64,000 nucleotides of DNA, taken from contig NZ_JAFW01000001.1 of the NCBI RefSeq assembly GCF_000526335.1, forward strand, positions 3,100,001 through 3,164,000, given 5' to 3'. Of the stretch, positions 1 through 8,363 are shown one piece after another. Under the pieces are notes generated by a model. It ran no database searches. It was not told the origin of the DNA and worked only from the letters and a program-made list of their open reading frames with translations. The DNA is from Arthrobacter sp. 31Y. GTDB lineage: Bacteria > Actinomycetota > Actinomycetes > Actinomycetales > Micrococcaceae. How positions within the stretch are numbered: the stretch's first letter is position 1; each line of letters starts with the position of its first letter. A program made the position numbers and the translations under genes.

Positions 1-1839
1 TGGGGCGCCCGTCCCGCAGCCGAGCGTGCAGCCATCCTGCACCGCGCCGGCGAGGTCCTCGAAGCCCGCCGCGCTGAACTCCTGGAAGTCATGGCTTCCG
101 AAACCGGCAAGACCATCGACCAAGGCGACCCCGAGGTCAGCGAAGCAATCGACTTCGCGCACTACTACGCCGAGCGCGCCAAGGACCTGGAAACGGTCGA
201 CGGCGCCACGTTCGTCCCAGCCAACCTCACCGTGGTGACACCCCCGTGGAACTTCCCTGTAGCAATTCCCGCGGGGTCCACGCTGGCAGCGCTCGCCTCA
301 GGGTCCGCCGTCGTGATCAAGCCCGCAAAGCAGGCCCGCCGCTCCGGTTCCGTCATGGTGGACGCGCTGTGGGAAGCCGGTGTGCCGCGCGAAGTGCTGG
401 CACTGGTCCAGCTCGAAGAGCGGGATCTTGGCACCCAGTTGGTCTCGCACCCCGGCGTTGACCGCGTGATCCTCACCGGTGGATATGAAACCGCTGAACT
501 GTTCCGCTCCTTCCGCCAGGACCTGCCGCTGCTCGCGGAGACCTCCGGCAAGAACGCCATCATCGTCACCCCCAGTGCCGACCTGGACCTCGCCGCGAAG
601 GACGTGGTGTACTCGGCCTTCGGACACGCGGGCCAGAAGTGCTCTGCTGCCTCCTTGGTGATCCTGGTGGGTTCGGTGGCCAAGAGTGCACGCTTCCACA
701 ACCAGCTGATCGATGCCGCGCGATCCCTGACGGTGGGTTACCCGGACAACGCCACCACCCAGATGGGGCCGATCATCGAGCCCGCCAACGGCAAGCTCCT
801 GAACGCCCTCACCACCTTGGGCGACGGCGAAACATGGGCCGTCAAGCCCGAACAGCTCGATGACTCCGGGCGTCTGTGGTCCCCGGGCATCAAGTCCGGC
901 GTGAAGCGTGGATCCTACTTCCACCTGACCGAGTTCTTTGGCCCGGTCCTGGGTGTCATGACGGCCGAAACCCTGGAAGAAGCCATCGCCATCCAGAACG
1001 AAATCGAGTACGGCCTCACCGCGGGCCTGCACTCCTTGGATTCCGCTGAAATGGGCGTCTGGCTGGACGCCATCCAGGCCGGAAACCTGTACGTCAACCG
1101 CGGCATCACCGGTGCGATCGTCCAGCGCCAGCCGTTCGGCGGCTGGAAGAAGTCGGCCGTCGGTGCCGGAACCAAGGCCGGTGGGCCGAACTACCTGATC
1201 GGGCTCGGCTCTTGGGTCCCCAGTGAAGCCAAGGCCAAGCGCGGCACCACCCTCCAGGGCGCGGCTTCGCAGATCCTGACGGCCGCTAAATCCGCTGATG
1301 TAACGGCAGAGGAACTCCAGACCCTCCAGAACTCGCTCTTCAGCGATGCGGCTGCTTGGGACTCCGAGTTTGGCACCACCAAGGACGTCTCCGCCCTGTC
1401 CGCAGAGCGCAACGTCTTCCGCTACCGCTCCCTGCCTGTGACCATCCGCCTCTCCGAAGGCGAGCGGCTCGCTGAGCTGCTGCGCGTCGTAGCAGCCGGT
1501 GCAGTGGCGGGTTCGGCGCTCAAGGTGAGCTCCGCCGTCGTACTTCCTGACGCTGTGGTGACGGTGTTCGCGAACCTGGGCGTCAGCGTCCGGATCGAGG
1601 ACGACGCCGCGTGGCTGGCCCGTGCGGCCAAGTTCGACGCCGGCCGCATCCGCCTGATCGGTGGCGACTTCGCCGCGCTGAGCGCAGCCATGGGTGGTCG
1701 TCCGGACGTCGCGGTCTACCACGGTGCTGTGACCCAAGCCGGGCGCATCGAGATGCTGCCGTTCCTCCGCGAGCAGGCCGTGTCCATCACCGCCCACCGT
1801 TTCGGCACCCCGAACAACCTCTCGGACCACCTGATCTAG
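1..1839 (+). CDS. putA: PutA C-terminal part: L-glutamate gamma-semialdehyde dehydrogenase (partial, 5' cut)
   Basis: The frame is open from the first base, so the 5' end of the gene lies outside the window. The visible 612 residues form an aldehyde dehydrogenase domain followed by a C-terminal extension. The general-base motif AETSGKN (Glu near base 538) and the nucleophile motif GHAGQKCSA (Cys codon at 640-642) are intact, and the late motif PFGGWKKS is present near 1135. In PutA this domain oxidises glutamate semialdehyde, made from proline by the upstream proline dehydrogenase domain, to glutamate with NAD+. The C-terminal stretch after about base 1240 fits the long bifunctional or delta-1-pyrroline-5-carboxylate dehydrogenase proteins. 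The proline dehydrogenase half cannot be seen, so bifunctionality is inferred. Confidence 0.93.
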   Translation, partial: WGARPAAERAAILHRAGEVLEARRAELLEVMASETGKTIDQGDPEVSEAIDFAHYYAERAKDLETVDGATFVPANLTVVTPPWNFPVAIPAGSTLAALASGSAVVIKPAKQARRSGSVMVDALWEAGVPREVLALVQLEERDLGTQLVSHPGVDRVILTGGYETAELFRSFRQDLPLLAETSGKNAIIVTPSADLDLAAKDVVYSAFGHAGQKCSAASLVILVGSVAKSARFHNQLIDAARSLTVGYPDNATTQMGPIIEPANGKLLNALTTLGDGETWAVKPEQLDDSGRLWSPGIKSGVKRGSYFHLTEFFGPVLGVMTAETLEEAIAIQNEIEYGLTAGLHSLDSAEMGVWLDAIQAGNLYVNRGITGAIVQRQPFGGWKKSAVGAGTKAGGPNYLIGLGSWVPSEAKAKRGTTLQGAASQILTAAKSADVTAEELQTLQNSLFSDAAAWDSEFGTTKDVSALSAERNVFRYRSLPVTIRLSEGERLAELLRVVAAGAVAGSALKVSSAVVLPDAVVTVFANLGVSVRIEDDAAWLARAAKFDAGRIRLIGGDFAALSAAMGGRPDVAVYHGAVTQAGRIEMLPFLREQAVSITAHRFGTPNNLSDHLI

Positions 1840-1900
1840 GACGACCAGGGCGTGCGCGCCGAGGGGTGAGCTCTCGGCTGAAAGTACGCGCGAAAAGGTT

Positions 1901-1949
1901 GAAAGCCAACCCCTCGGCGAGACTCACTTGCGCGGAGGGGTTGGCTTTC
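1901..1949. terminator. Hairpin between convergent putA and MpaB-like gene
   Basis: Perfect 15-bp arms (1901-1915 and 1935-1949, left arm GAAAGCCAACCCCTC) enclose a 19-nt loop. The hairpin sits between two convergent stop codons, so it probably terminates transcription from both sides. Confidence 0.7.
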
Positions 1950-1953
1950 GGCT

Positions 1954-2877
1954 TTAAGCCTCCGCGTAGCCCAGCCTCTGCAACCTTCGCCGGGCAGCTT
2001 GCTCGCTCGGCCCGTGGGCGCCCAGGGCAAAGCGGACCATGCCCAGAACAGCCCGGGCGGCAGTGATGACTGGCAGGGGAACCGGACCGACCCCGGGGCG
2101 GCGGATGCCGAGCATCTCGCGGTACTTGGGTTCAAGGCTTGCGACGGCGGCCGCGAACAGGATGGCGTAACCGGGCTTCAGGAGTGGGCTCAGGGGTGGG
2201 TGGCGGATAAAGGACACCGTCTCGGCAAGCCGCTCATCGGTCCGGAGAATTCCGGAGGCGTACCACTGCTCCAGTTCGTCGCGGACCTGGGCCTCAGTGA
2301 GCGGCGGGTCTACGACTCCCATGAGCCGTCCGGCCGCCGCCCACTCGCGAACGTAGGCATCGGGACCGCCGGGGATGGGCCTGCCCCAGATGCGGTTGGC
2401 CGTGATGAAGGAATCCGCGTAGGTGACGTGAACCCAGCGGAGCAGTTCGGGATTGTTGGCGGCGTACTCCCGAACCACTCCGTTGCCATCCATGTAGGTC
2501 CCGCGGACGCGCTCGTGGATCTTCCGGACACGGGCCGTCGTGGCTTCGGCAGCCTCGGTGGAACCGTACGTCACCGTGAAAATCCAGCGGACCGTGTTCG
2601 CCAAACGGCCAAGTGGGTCTTTTTGGAAGCCGGAGTGCTCGTACACGCCGGCCAGCGCCCCAGGGTGCAGGGCCTGCATCAGCAGCACCCTGATCCCGGC
2701 CACGATGGTGGCAACATGGCCGTGCACCGCCCAGACGGCCGAGCCCGGAAGGTGATATCCGGCGTCGCTCCCTTCAGCGAGGCGCGGCACCCACTCCGGA
2801 GGCGTGCCCGACGTTCCCGTGAACGTGCGCTGCAGTTCGTGCCTGTACTCCGTGAGGTAGTTCCTCATAGATCCCAT
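1954..2877 (-). CDS. MpaB/rubber-oxygenase family protein (DUF2236)
   Basis: This 307-residue protein has the DUF2236 pattern: an N-terminal GSAVWAVHGH segment, the motif LMQALHPGALAGV and a conserved HVTYADSFI segment near residue 145. Members of the family include latex-clearing rubber oxygenase and the fungal lyase MpaB, and the conserved histidines of these segments bind haem in Lcp. There is no signal peptide, so a cytoplasmic or membrane-associated place is likely. The substrate cannot be deduced. It is convergent with putA and lies downstream of the exporter gene on the same strand, separated from it by a perfect hairpin, so it is probably transcribed alone or by read-through. Confidence 0.8.
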   Translation of the reverse strand: MGSMRNYLTEYRHELQRTFTGTSGTPPEWVPRLAEGSDAGYHLPGSAVWAVHGHVATIVAGIRVLLMQALHPGALAGVYEHSGFQKDPLGRLANTVRWIFTVTYGSTEAAEATTARVRKIHERVRGTYMDGNGVVREYAANNPELLRWVHVTYADSFITANRIWGRPIPGGPDAYVREWAAAGRLMGVVDPPLTEAQVRDELEQWYASGILRTDERLAETVSFIRHPPLSPLLKPGYAILFAAAVASLEPKYREMLGIRRPGVGPVPLPVITAARAVLGMVRFALGAHGPSEQAARRRLQRLGYAEA

Positions 2878-2911
2878 GAGACCTCGTAATTGCGCCCGTG
2901 TACAGGGGAGA

Positions 2912-2966
2912 TTTTGTACAGATAATGCCCTTAAGGCGGACGCATAAGGGCATTATCTGTACAAAA
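2912..2966. repeat. Perfect 22-bp inverted repeat, copy 1 of a dispersed palindrome
   Basis: Arms 2912-2933 and 2945-2966 are perfect complements (left arm begins TTTTGTACAGATAATGCCC) around an 11-nt loop. A close relative occurs at 21489-21549. The element lies between the co-directional exporter and MpaB-like genes and may end exporter transcription. A run of T follows the stem on either strand. Confidence 0.8.
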
Positions 2967-2975
2967 ACGCGGGTA

Positions 2976-4418
2976 TTAGCTGCGGACGCGGCGTCGTTTC
3001 GGTGCCGCTGCCACCAGCAGCGCGGCGATGGCGACGGCGGCACTGAGGATCAGGCCCGGACGGTACTGTTCCAGCATGGCTTGGGCGCTGACGGTTCCGG
3101 CGGCCTGACCGTGACTGCTGACCAAGGCCGTGGTGACCGCCAGAACCAGGGCGGCTCCCACCTGGGTGCTGGTCTGGATCAAACCGGCAGCCAGCCCTTG
3201 TTCCGAGTCCTTGATTCCGGCAGTCGCCTGGACGTTGATGGACGGGAAGGCCAGCGCGAAACCGATGCCCAGCAGGACCACCGACGGCAGGATGTCCAGC
3301 ACGTAATTGGGTGTGGTGCCCACCCGGAGGAACAGGACGTACCCCAAGCCAAGTGCCGTGAGCCCGGTCAGAATCAGTTGCGTGGCGCCGAACTTCTCAA
3401 TGAGGCGGTCCGCGAACGGCGCACTGGTAGCCACCAAAAGACCTGCCGGCAGCAAGGCCAACGCCATCCCCAACGGCGTCCAACCCAGTACCGACTGCAG
3501 GTACATGGTGACGATGAACTGGAAACTGAGGTAGGAGCCGAACAGACCCACCGCGCTGAGGTTAGCCCTGGCCACCCAGCCTTCCTTGAGGATGCTGAAG
3601 CGGATCAGGGGGTGCTTGACCTTGTTTTCGATCACCGCGAAGGCAGCCAGCACGGCGATGGACACTGCGAATCCGGCGATTGTTGCCACAGATCCCCAGC
3701 CCTGCTCCGGTGCTGAAACCAAGGTGTACACGAGGCCGAGCATGCCCAGTGCGAGGGTCACGGCTCCCCAGAGATCGTGCCCGCTGTTCTCCGCAGATGG
3801 CTTGTCCTTGGGGATGAACTTCATGCCCAGGAGGACAACGACGACGGCGATGGGAACCGAGACGAGGAACGTCCAGCGCCAACTCAGGCTGGTCATCAGG
3901 CCGCCCACCACCAGGCCCAGCGAGAAGCCGCTGGCACCGAACGTGGTGAAGATGGACAATGCCTTGTTGCGCTCGCGGCCTTCCGCGAAGTTGGTGGTGA
4001 TGATGGAGAAGCCGGTGGGCGCGGTGAACGCGGCGGCCAGTCCCTTGATGAACCGGGTGGCGATCAGGATGGCGGGGTCGTCAACCAGCCCGCCAAGGAG
4101 CGACGCCGCGGCAAACACGGTCAAAGCGATAAGGAAGATTCGACGCCGACCTAACAGGTCCGCGAGCCTGCCACCAAGGAGCAGGAGGCTCCCGTAGCCA
4201 AGGACGTAGGCGGAGACGATCCACTGCAGGGAGTCAGTTCCGAGGTTGAGTTCCTGTCCGATGGACGGCAAAGCAACACCGACCATGGAGACGTCCAGTC
4301 CGTCCAAAGCCAGGACGGTGCACACAACCATGAGCAGCAGCCACTGGGCCCGCGTCCAGCGGACGGCCGAAACCAAGGGTGGCTCAGTTGAGGTTTTGAG
4401 GGTGGTGGGTGATGTCAT
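2976..4418 (-). CDS. DHA2-type MFS transporter (EmrB/QacA-like drug exporter)
   Basis: The 480-residue protein is highly hydrophobic with about 14 predicted membrane spans, the size of the DHA2 drug:H+ antiporter group. Motif A-like GGRLADLLGRRR lies in the loop after the second span, and a motif C-like stretch is near ASGFSLGLVVGGLM. I chose ATG at 4418 (MTSPTTLKT) rather than the upstream TTG at 4454, because the longer version would place the operator palindromes inside the coding region and has no ribosome-binding site. The gene is divergent from a MarR regulator, the usual arrangement for a repressed multidrug exporter. The exported compound is unknown. Confidence 0.88.
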   Translation of the reverse strand: MTSPTTLKTSTEPPLVSAVRWTRAQWLLLMVVCTVLALDGLDVSMVGVALPSIGQELNLGTDSLQWIVSAYVLGYGSLLLLGGRLADLLGRRRIFLIALTVFAAASLLGGLVDDPAILIATRFIKGLAAAFTAPTGFSIITTNFAEGRERNKALSIFTTFGASGFSLGLVVGGLMTSLSWRWTFLVSVPIAVVVVLLGMKFIPKDKPSAENSGHDLWGAVTLALGMLGLVYTLVSAPEQGWGSVATIAGFAVSIAVLAAFAVIENKVKHPLIRFSILKEGWVARANLSAVGLFGSYLSFQFIVTMYLQSVLGWTPLGMALALLPAGLLVATSAPFADRLIEKFGATQLILTGLTALGLGYVLFLRVGTTPNYVLDILPSVVLLGIGFALAFPSINVQATAGIKDSEQGLAAGLIQTSTQVGAALVLAVTTALVSSHGQAAGTVSAQAMLEQYRPGLILSAAVAIAALLVAAAPKRRRVRS

Positions 4419-4432
4419 GGATTTGAATGTAC

Positions 4433-4471
4433 ATGACGCGTCATTCAATGACAAGGAATATGATGCGTCAT
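4433..4471. promoter_or_regulatory. Twin MarR-type operators between exporter and marR
   Basis: Two related palindromes, ATGACGCGTCAT (4433-4444, perfect) and ATGATGCGTCAT (4460-4471, one mismatch), lie 27 bp apart in the divergent promoter region. Spacing and symmetry suit binding of MarR dimers that repress both genes. Confidence 0.6.
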
Positions 4472-4515
4472 CTTATGACATGGATTCTAACGCCGTCATG
4501 AACTAGAATCGGGGC

Positions 4516-4911
4516 ATGGCAACGACGCGTGACCGTCAACTGCATGACCGCCAATTGGTGGAGCAGTGGCGCAGCATCCAGAACTCCTACTTCCGCACGG
4601 CAGGAGCGATCGACCGCGCCCTCGAAGCCAAGTTCGATATTGGGCTGAACGAGTTCGAAATCCTGGACCTCGTGGCCGATAGCGAAGAGTCCGCGTGCCG
4701 GATGAAGGCACTGGGGGAGCGCACCCCCATGACGCAAAGCGCTGTCTCGAAGGTGGTGGACCGGCTCGAAAAAGCAGGCCTGGTGTCTCGCCAGACCTGC
4801 GTGGACGATCGCCGCTCCCTCTTCTTGGAACTGACTGAGGAGGGCCGCACGCTCCACGCCAGTGCCGCCGTCGAACACCGTGCGCTGCTGAAGGAAAACC
4901 TGGGTTCCTAA
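4516..4911 (+). CDS. MarR family transcriptional regulator
   Basis: The 131-residue protein has the winged helix-turn-helix of MarR: a recognition region around MTQSAVSKVVDRLEKAGLV and the wing with the conserved DDRRS motif (residues about 96-100). It probably represses itself and the divergent exporter through the two palindromes at 4433-4471. No Shine-Dalgarno sequence precedes the ATG. Instead TAGAAT lies exactly at -12 to -7, so a leaderless mRNA starting at the A of the ATG is likely. The ligand is unknown. Confidence 0.88.
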   Translation: MATTRDRQLHDRQLVEQWRSIQNSYFRTAGAIDRALEAKFDIGLNEFEILDLVADSEESACRMKALGERTPMTQSAVSKVVDRLEKAGLVSRQTCVDDRRSLFLELTEEGRTLHASAAVEHRALLKENLGS

Positions 4912-4925
4912 CCCCCGCAAACAAA

Positions 4926-4942
4926 GCTCAAGATTCTTGAGC
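4926..4942 (+). terminator. Short hairpin after marR
   Basis: GCTCAAGA and TCTTGAGC form perfect 8-bp arms around one base, 14 bases after the marR stop. There is no clear T tract, so termination is only likely. The rest of the 155-base gap up to the peptidase gene shows no clear riboswitch. Confidence 0.45.
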
Positions 4943-5066
4943 CAAAACTGAGCCAACCTTTCGGTAGAAGGCACCCGGGAAGCCTTTATTTCTCCCCTGA
5001 TTCCGGCAACAATGGTGCTTGCACGCCAGGCTGGGGTTTGGTGCCGCTGGCTTTGGGGAGTGTTTT

Positions 5067-6668
5067 GTGGGCAAGCATCATGAATCAGACCGGGCAGTAC
5101 AACTGATCCGCACCGTAGGCTTCCATCGCGTTCTGATCGCTGGAAGCCTCGCCATCCTGGCTTTCTTCGCGTTTGGCTTCCAACCCTTGAATGCTGTCTC
5201 CAGCAGTTCCGTGGGCGGAGCACTGGCGCAGGGCGTGGTGGAACCCACCGCTCTGGGCGCCTTGGTACCGCCGGAAGCGGAGACCCTGGTCATCGACCCC
5301 ACGCTGGAACCACCTCAGCAAGTTGCCGGCACGCCCATGGTCTACTTCGACCGGGCCATGGTCCGCACTGTCAGCAAAGACGGCTCCACAGGACTGACCG
5401 TTGCCTCCGCTGGCATGTCCCGCCCGCCGGCAGGGGCTCTGTACGCACCGCTTGAAGTTCTCAACCCGAGTTCGTCCTATGGTTACCGCTACAGTCCTCT
5501 GACGGGCTTGGCCGGAGAATTCCACTGGGGTCAGGACTACGCAGCCGCCTGCGGCACGCGCGTCTACGCTGCCGACGCCGGAATTGTCAGGGCAGTCGGC
5601 TGGCACATCTGGGGTGGTGGCAACCGGGTTGAAATCGAGCACGGCAACGGCTTGGTCACCACCTACAACCACCTCCAGGCAATCGGCGTCACCCAAGGCC
5701 AATCGGTGCGGGTGGGCGAGGTCATTGCGGAGGTTGGGACCACGGGGTGGTCCACGGGCTGCCACCTTCACTTCGAGACGATCGTCAACGGCCTGCACAC
5801 CAACCCCAACGGCTGGACCTACCTGGCCACGCGGCAGATTGATCCGCTGCAGACCATCACCATGGTGAACTACCAACCCGGTGCCGGTAACGGCGCGTCA
5901 TCCACTCCGCAGTGGGCTGTGCCCGTGGCCGACGGCACCACCCGGGCCGTCATTGGTGGAGAGGACGAACACGACGCACCGCTTCCTGTCCCTCCCGCCG
6001 CTCCGTCCGGCACAACGCCGTCCGGCACTAACCCGCCGAGCAGCCCTGGTGGCACCCAGACCACGCAGCCCGCCACCACGACGCCGACGCAGACCACGAC
6101 GCCGACGCCCTCACCATCCGTGACGGCTACGCCGACCCCGACCACTACTGCGACGCCGACGCCGACCACCACCGCGACGCCAACGCCGACGCCGACCACC
6201 ACCGCGACGCCAACGCCGACGCCGACCACCACCGCGACACCTACGCCGACGCCGACTGTCACCACCCCGTCAACGTTGACTACGGCCCCGCTGGCTCCGA
6301 CGCTGCAATCGGCTCTCGCACCGCCGGCACCCGTTGTGGAACCCGCTCCTGTGGCACCGGCCGTAGTGGAACCGGCGGTTGTTGCGCCTGCTCCCGTAGC
6401 ACCAGCCGTTGTTGCACCCGCGGTTGTGGCCCCAGCGCCGGTTGTAGCGCCAGTCCCGGTTGCACCTGCGCCGGTAGTTACCCAGGCCGTTGTTCCCGTA
6501 GCTCCCGCTCCTCCTGTGGCTCCGGCACCCTCGCCCGCTGCAGTCCTCCCGACGTCGCTGCCGGCAGTAGTCCTTCCGCCCGGATACATCCTGATCGCCC
6601 CGGACCTGGTCCAGCGGCCGGACGGTGTGCTTGTGCCGCTCTCCTCGCTCATCCTTCCGGCGCCCTAG
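5067..6668 (+). CDS. Secreted M23 family peptidoglycan endopeptidase with Pro/Thr/Ala-rich tail
   Basis: The protein (533 aa from GTG 5067, which has GGGGAG six bases upstream; a TTG at 5019 lacks this) has an N-terminal membrane anchor or signal segment (VLIAGSLAILAFFAFGF). The M23 domain follows, with zinc ligands in HWGQD and HLHFE, so it should be an active metal-dependent glycyl or D,D-endopeptidase acting on the cell wall. After about residue 290 the chain becomes low-complexity: TPTPT repeats, then PAPV/VVAP repeats. It ends with a more complex, apparently conserved segment near LPPGYILIAPD. The tail may span or bind the wall. It appears to be monocistronic. Confidence 0.88.
   Translation: MGKHHESDRAVQLIRTVGFHRVLIAGSLAILAFFAFGFQPLNAVSSSSVGGALAQGVVEPTALGALVPPEAETLVIDPTLEPPQQVAGTPMVYFDRAMVRTVSKDGSTGLTVASAGMSRPPAGALYAPLEVLNPSSSYGYRYSPLTGLAGEFHWGQDYAAACGTRVYAADAGIVRAVGWHIWGGGNRVEIEHGNGLVTTYNHLQAIGVTQGQSVRVGEVIAEVGTTGWSTGCHLHFETIVNGLHTNPNGWTYLATRQIDPLQTITMVNYQPGAGNGASSTPQWAVPVADGTTRAVIGGEDEHDAPLPVPPAAPSGTTPSGTNPPSSPGGTQTTQPATTTPTQTTTPTPSPSVTATPTPTTTATPTPTTTATPTPTPTTTATPTPTPTTTATPTPTPTVTTPSTLTTAPLAPTLQSALAPPAPVVEPAPVAPAVVEPAVVAPAPVAPAVVAPAVVAPAPVVAPVPVAPAPVVTQAVVPVAPAPPVAPAPSPAAVLPTSLPAVVLPPGYILIAPDLVQRPDGVLVPLSSLILPAP
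6130..6265 (+). repeat. 30-bp minisatellite inside the M23 gene
   Basis: A unit close to ACGCCGACGCCGACCACCAC plus CGCGACGCCA recurs about three to four times in tandem and encodes TPTPTTTATP. The high identity between units suggests slippage and possible length variation between strains. It also keeps the opposite strand open as a false Val/Gly frame. Confidence 0.75.
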
Positions 6669-6745
6669 GTTTCACTACCCAAGCCAGCTCCCGTAAGCTC
6701 GACTGCGGCAATCCCGCCAGACGACGTCGTCAGGAAGCGAATCCC

Positions 6746-7228
6746 ATGACCAGCCTGTACAGCATTCCCCTCACCTTCAACGATGGCACCGAAGCAGACT
6801 TCGGGCGGTTCGAGGGCAAAGCGGTCCTGGTGGTAAACGTCGCTTCCGAATGTGGCTTCACGCGCCAGTACGCAGGCTTGGAGGAGCTGTACGGCAAGTA
6901 CCGTGGCCAAGGCCTGGAAATCCTGGGAGTGCCCTGTAACCAGTTCGGCGGGCAGGAGCCCGGCGCGGACCAGGAGATCGCGGAGTTCTGCGAGCGGAAC
7001 TTCGGTGTTTCCTTCCCGTTGACCAGCAAAGCCAACGTCCTGGGCAAGGAGCAGCACCCACTCTTCGCGGAGCTGACCCAGGACGCTGATGGGCAGCCCG
7101 TCAAAGTGAAGTGGAACTTCGAGAAGTTCGTCATAAACCGTGAGGGAGAACTTGTTGCCCGGTTCCCATCCGCGGTGGAGCCTGACTCCGAAGACCTGAT
7201 AGAAGCATTGGAAGAAGCACTGGCGTAA
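6746..7228 (+). CDS. Glutathione peroxidase family thiol peroxidase
   Basis: This 160-residue protein matches the family length. It has the peroxidatic Cys36 in ASECGFT, the Gln near residue 70 in CNQFGGQEPG and the KWNFEKF motif that carries the conserved Trp and Asn. The enzyme reduces hydrogen peroxide or lipid hydroperoxides in the cytoplasm. Because actinobacteria lack glutathione, a thioredoxin-like or mycothiol partner is likely, and a second Cys (Cys64) could act in resolving. The active-site residue is Cys, not selenocysteine. No operon partner is seen. Confidence 0.92.
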   Translation: MTSLYSIPLTFNDGTEADFGRFEGKAVLVVNVASECGFTRQYAGLEELYGKYRGQGLEILGVPCNQFGGQEPGADQEIAEFCERNFGVSFPLTSKANVLGKEQHPLFAELTQDADGQPVKVKWNFEKFVINREGELVARFPSAVEPDSEDLIEALEEALA

Positions 7229-7261
7229 AGCCACTGAACCAGAAAGGGAAAAAGTAATTTT

Positions 7262-7283
7262 CCAACATTCCGCCGGATGTTGG
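7262..7283 (+). terminator. Hairpin after the peroxidase gene
   Basis: CCAACAT (7262-7268) and ATGTTGG (7277-7283) form a perfect 7-bp stem about 35 bases after the stop codon. It is a weak terminator candidate. Confidence 0.4.
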
Positions 7284-7370
7284 CCTGTTGTTGGCTTGTT
7301 GTCTGGTTGGATTGGCACTACTGGAATGACACGGGAGAAGCCGTCTCCCACCAAACGCTAAGGCGAAGCT

Positions 7371-8351
7371 ATGGAGCTCATCGAGGCCGAATACCCCAAA
7401 CCAGGTCATGTGCTTTTGCACCTGAGCGATCTTCACCTGGTGGGTGGTCCGGGCACGCTCCACGGCTCGGTTGACAGCGCAGCCAGGCTCAATGAGATCT
7501 GCGAACAAATCATCGCCTCAAGGATCAGGCCTGAGGCCATCATTTTCACAGGAGACCTGGCGGACAAAGGCGAGCTGGAAGCATACGAGCGTCTCCGCGA
7601 GATGATCGAACCCCTGTGTGCGTCGCTGGGTGCCAAGGCCATTTGGGCCATGGGTAACCATGACAACCGGGCAAACTTCCGCTCAGCTTTTGCTGATGCC
7701 TCTGCGGCAAGCAAGCCACAGGACCCCGTGGACCGCAGCTACTTCGTCAACGGACTCCGCATCATCACCTTGGACACCACGGTCCCCGGCCACCACTACG
7801 GCGAACTTTCGGAATCGCAGCTGGAGTGGTTGGAAGCTGAATTGGCAACGCCGGCCCCGGACGGCACCATCCTTGCCCTCCACCACCCGCCTGTACCGTG
7901 CGTGCAGGACCTCGCCGTCTTGGTGGAGCTGCGCGGCCAAGCCGCACTGGCCGCCGTCGTGCGTAATACGGATGTCCGCACCATCCTGGGTGGTCACCTG
8001 CATTACTCGACGACGGCGAGCTTCGCCGGCATCCCCGTATCGGTCGCCTCAGCTACGTGTTACACCCAGGACCTGGCGGTGCGCGCCGGCGGACAGCGCG
8101 GGCGTGATGGAGCGCAGTCTTACAACATGATCCATGTTTACGAACACACCATTGTGCATTCGGTGGTGCCGATGTCCGGTGGGGTCACCGTTGGTGAGCC
8201 AGTGGACGCGGCCGAGGTCCAGCGTCGGCTGGCCGAAGCCGGCATCCGCATTCCGCACGAGTCCCGGGTGGGGGCACACACATCGCCCGGCACCCACACC
8301 TCTTCGCTTCCGCTTGTTTCTCCGGGCGGCTCTGCACCCAAGGCGCCGTAG
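7371..8351 (+). CDS. Calcineurin-like metallophosphoesterase (CpdA/class III cyclic nucleotide phosphodiesterase-like)
   Basis: The protein (326 aa) carries the full set of metal-binding motifs in order: [27 protein letters not shown] and GGHLHY. This spacing is that of CpdA/Icc-like enzymes, which hydrolyse 3',5'-cAMP or related phosphodiesters with a dinuclear Fe/Mn centre. The C-terminal 40 residues are Ser/Gly/Pro-rich and probably disordered. The gene stands alone, convergent with the Stealth gene 12 bases beyond its stop. The exact substrate is inferred only at family level. Confidence 0.87.
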   Translation: MELIEAEYPKPGHVLLHLSDLHLVGGPGTLHGSVDSAARLNEICEQIIASRIRPEAIIFTGDLADKGELEAYERLREMIEPLCASLGAKAIWAMGNHDNRANFRSAFADASAASKPQDPVDRSYFVNGLRIITLDTTVPGHHYGELSESQLEWLEAELATPAPDGTILALHHPPVPCVQDLAVLVELRGQAALAAVVRNTDVRTILGGHLHYSTTASFAGIPVSVASATCYTQDLAVRAGGQRGRDGAQSYNMIHVYEHTIVHSVVPMSGGVTVGEPVDAAEVQRRLAEAGIRIPHESRVGAHTSPGTHTSSLPLVSPGGSAPKAP

Positions 8352-8363
8352 CCGCTTTCCCGG

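Noticed and set aside
298..1830. Long open frame on the minus strand opposite putA
   Set aside because: It is a shadow of the high-GC aldehyde dehydrogenase gene. Its protein has no family features, while the plus frame has all catalytic motifs.
4943..5066. Cyclic di-AMP riboswitch before the M23 peptidase gene
   Set aside because: These RNAs often precede cell-wall hydrolase genes in actinobacteria, but the conserved core blocks could not be found.
5870..6652. Minus-strand frame encoding a Val/Gly/Ala repeat protein
   Set aside because: It arises only from the reverse complement of the TPTPT and PAPV repeats of the M23 gene.
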